A stretch of 64,000 nucleotides of DNA, from NCBI GenBank assembly GCA_021828105.1, contig JAKATG010000005.1, positions 1 to 64,000 on the forward strand, read 5' to 3'. The notes under the pieces are model-generated. The model saw only the letters and a program-made list of their open reading frames with translations, had not been told where the DNA came from and did no database searches. The position numbers and the translations under genes were made by a program. Numbering within the stretch: the stretch's first letter is position 1; each line of letters starts with the position of its first letter. This document shows positions 62,257 through 64,000 of the stretch, piece after piece. The stretch comes from Taklimakanibacter sp021828105. GTDB taxonomy: Bacteria; Pseudomonadota; Alphaproteobacteria; Rhizobiales; Aestuariivirgaceae.

Positions 62257-63159
62257 TTAAGATGCGACGGCTTCGATCGTTTCTTTGCCAAGATGCTGCC
62301 GTTTTCGGTAGCCAGGCCAGGGATCGCGCTTGGGACCTTTCAGTCGTTTGAGAACGGCAACCGTGTCGAAGGCCGCGGCACTCTTGAGCCGGGAAAGCTC
62401 GCTCCAGCCGACCGGCACGGCGACGGGAGCGCCTTTGCGGGCCCTGGGCGAATAAGGGAGGATAGCGGTGGCGCCCCGCTCATTGCGCAACCAGTCGATG
62501 AAGATGCGCCCCTTGCGCTTGGCCTTGCTGGCAGTGGCGATGAACCGGTCGGGATCGCGATCCGCAAAGCTTCGGGCGAGGCCTGCGGCAAAGGTCTTGA
62601 CCTCGTCCCAGTCATTGCGGCCGGAAAGCGGGGCGATCACATGGATGCCCTTGCCGCCGGTAACCATGGCGAAGGTCTGAAGGCCTGACGCCTCGAGGAC
62701 CGAGCGCAGATCGCCGGCTGCCGCCTTGACCTCGGCAAAGCCCACGCTGTCATCGGGATCGAGGTCGAAGACCATACGGTCGGGATGCTCGAGATCATCA
62801 TTGGGCGCACCCCAGACATGGAGCTCGAGGGCGCCGATCTGGGCCGCGCCGACAATGCCCGACACATCCTCGACATAGAGATAATCGGCCTTGTCGCCAT
62901 CCTTCTCGCGGATCGTCACCGTCTTGAAGCCCTTGGGCATGCTGGCGGTCAGATGCTTCTGGAAGAAGCATTTGCCATCGATGCCGTCCGGGCAGCGCAC
63001 CAGGCTCAAGGGGTGCTTCGCCGCGAATGGCAGCATGTGCTTGGCGACGCCCGCCAGATATAAAGCGAGCTCGCGCTTGGTCAGGCCCTGGTCGGGATAA
63101 AGCACCCGGTCGGGATGGGTGAGCCTGACGCCCGCGACTTCGTCTTCTTCTTTGCTCAT
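62257..63159 (-). CDS. LigD-type NHEJ polymerase/primase domain protein
   Basis: The 300-residue protein is the archaeo-eukaryotic primase (PolDom) part of LigD: THPDRVLYPDQGLTKRELAL, DRMVFDLDPDD with the metal-binding aspartates, LQTFAMVTGGKGIHVIAPLS and KAKRKGRIFIDWLRNERGAT with YSPRARKGAPVAVPV. It adds nucleotides at broken ends in non-homologous end joining. Its start overlaps the stop of the ligase ORF as ATGA, so the usual fused protein is here two coupled ORFs. Confidence 0.93.
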   Translation of the reverse strand: MSKEEDEVAGVRLTHPDRVLYPDQGLTKRELALYLAGVAKHMLPFAAKHPLSLVRCPDGIDGKCFFQKHLTASMPKGFKTVTIREKDGDKADYLYVEDVSGIVGAAQIGALELHVWGAPNDDLEHPDRMVFDLDPDDSVGFAEVKAAAGDLRSVLEASGLQTFAMVTGGKGIHVIAPLSGRNDWDEVKTFAAGLARSFADRDPDRFIATASKAKRKGRIFIDWLRNERGATAILPYSPRARKGAPVAVPVGWSELSRLKSAAAFDTVAVLKRLKGPKRDPWPGYRKRQHLGKETIEAVAS

Positions 63160-64000
63160 GCAAGAGCCTCCATACGGTCCGCACCCGTCACATCACGCGC
63201 ACGCTTGTCTTCGCGCAAGCCCAGGAAGACCGGGTGGCGCAAGATGCCATCCCTTGTCCTTTCGGTGAAGGCGATCTCGGCGACGAGCTCCGGCTTCACC
63301 CAGCGGGCGCGGCTGCGGATGTCGCGCGGCACGGCCTTGAAGGGCGGCTTGTCGATCAGGCGGGCTTTGAGCTTGGCGCCGAGCGAGCGCAAGGTGGCCT
63401 CGTCATAGCCGGTGCCGACGCGGCCCTTATAGATGAGATCGCCCTTGTTGAATTCGCCGATGAGGAGCGAGGCGAAGCTGCGCCCTTGCTTGTCGGAGGG
63501 TCGGAAACCGCCAATGACGAATTCGGAGCGGCCCAGGCACTTGCTCTTGATCCAGGTCAAGGCGCGTCCCGACACATAGGTACTGGTCTTGTCCTTGGAG
63601 ACGAGCCCCTCTATGCCGAGCCGGCAGGCTTCGGCCAGGACCTTGTCGCTGTCGCCCTCGATATGATCGCCATAGGTCAACGGCGCTTTCGTTCGGCCCA
63701 AGAGCTTCTTCAGCCGCTTCTTGCGCTCGACCAGCGGCTGCTTGCGCAAATCCTCACCGCTCTCGTTCAGGAGATCGAAGGCGACATAGCGCAGATCGCT
63801 GTGGCGGCGCTCGGACAAGGCCTCTTGCAAGGCCTGGAAGCTGGTGCGCCCCGCGTTCTCGAAGACGACCACCTCGCCGTCGATCAGCGCCTCGATGTCG
63901 AGCCTGGCAAAGGCATCCGCGATGGGCTTGAATTTCTCCGTCCAGTCCTGGCCGCTCCTGGTATAGAGCCGCGCCTCTGTGCCTCCGACGGCGGCGAGCA
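63156..64000 (-). CDS. LigD-type ATP-dependent DNA ligase (partial, 5' end outside window)
   Basis: Only the C-terminal 281 residues lie in the window; the catalytic lysine motif is beyond 64000. Visible ligase motifs are ALIDGEVVVFE, RYVAFDLL, GIEGLVSKD (motif IV), RALTWIKSKC (motif V) and the OB-fold FRPSDKQGRSFASLLIGEFN. It seals the ends joined by Ku; a phosphoesterase domain may precede it. It stops at 63156 just as the polymerase ORF begins. Confidence 0.93.
   Translation of the reverse strand, partial: LAAVGGTEARLYTRSGQDWTEKFKPIADAFARLDIEALIDGEVVVFENAGRTSFQALQEALSERRHSDLRYVAFDLLNESGEDLRKQPLVERKKRLKKLLGRTKAPLTYGDHIEGDSDKVLAEACRLGIEGLVSKDKTSTYVSGRALTWIKSKCLGRSEFVIGGFRPSDKQGRSFASLLIGEFNKGDLIYKGRVGTGYDEATLRSLGAKLKARLIDKPPFKAVPRDIRSRARWVKPELVAEIAFTERTRDGILRHPVFLGLREDKRARDVTGADRMEALA

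Overview
The window is a GC-rich chromosomal segment from an alphaproteobacterium, most probably a member of the Hyphomicrobiales (Rhizobiales). The evidence is the housekeeping set carB, greA, carA, GatB/YqeY-like, dnaG and rpoD with alphaproteobacterial features (an insertion in CarB, an N-terminally extended RpoD), a UdgX-type uracil-DNA protein, HlyU and DUF2259 proteins, and two copies of an intergenic palindrome (GCATCGGA/GATCATGC type) that is common in that order. No phage, IS element, CRISPR array, rRNA or intact tRNA was found.

Layout. 1-6 kb: DOPA-dioxygenase-like protein, greA, fatty acid desaturase, carB. 6-9.5 kb: two small secreted proteins, a frame-broken L,D-transpeptidase, and a divergent MocR regulator/EamA exporter pair. 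9.5-16.2 kb: a catabolic cluster with a VAO/p-cresol-methylhydroxylase-type flavoprotein, AraC and IclR regulators, a luciferase-like monooxygenase, a flavin reductase and a GlcF-like Fe-S protein. 16.2-19.7 kb: a candidate small RNA/peptide gene, an ECF sigma/anti-sigma pair and a class III cyclase with TPRs. 19.7-25.1 kb: amidase, then a copper-handling run (Cys-containing small protein, PepSY protein, PCu(A)C chaperone, SCO), and a CorA/ZntB transporter. 25.1-26.9 kb: carA and GatB/YqeY. 27-33.3 kb: a block between yqeY and dnaG with PfkB kinase, 6-phospho-3-hexuloisomerase and hexulose-6-phosphate synthase bracketed by two 161-bp repeats, then Ohr, an EamA exporter, a methyltransferase, an AHL-lactonase-like enzyme and DUF4126. 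33.5-37.7 kb: dnaG-rpoD. 37.7-41.6 kb: a patchy accessory zone with a start-less small ORF, an orphan MbtH-like ORF, an unrecognised membrane protein and ParD without ParE. 41.6-53.9 kb: mostly single-gene enzymes and regulators (HlyU, YjbQ, UdgX, AzoR/LysR, Gfa, GNAT, a TMADH-like flavoenzyme, VOC/AraC, a channel-like protein, DUF4424, an MBL enzyme, EamA/ArsR). 54-57.4 kb: phoX with an excellent Pho box and a second Pho-like region behind it, then carbonic anhydrase. 57.3-61 kb: an unknown protein divergent from an NCS1 permease/hydrolase operon that has a terminator in its leader. 61-64 kb: two exported proteins and a LigD system split into ligase and polymerase ORFs.

Strongest leads: (i) an identical three-half-site motif, TGAAY-N5-STTCAT-N5-GTTYA, at three loci next to small secreted proteins, an L,D-transpeptidase, an ECF sigma factor and a previously unlisted 23-codon ORF, which points to an envelope-type response-regulator regulon; (ii) the 58427-58514 leader with mutually exclusive hairpins; (iii) the HPS/PHI/PfkB block between direct repeats; (iv) the accessory patch behind rpoD, with the membrane protein at 38304-39710. 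All functional statements rest on motif recognition by eye; no database search was run.
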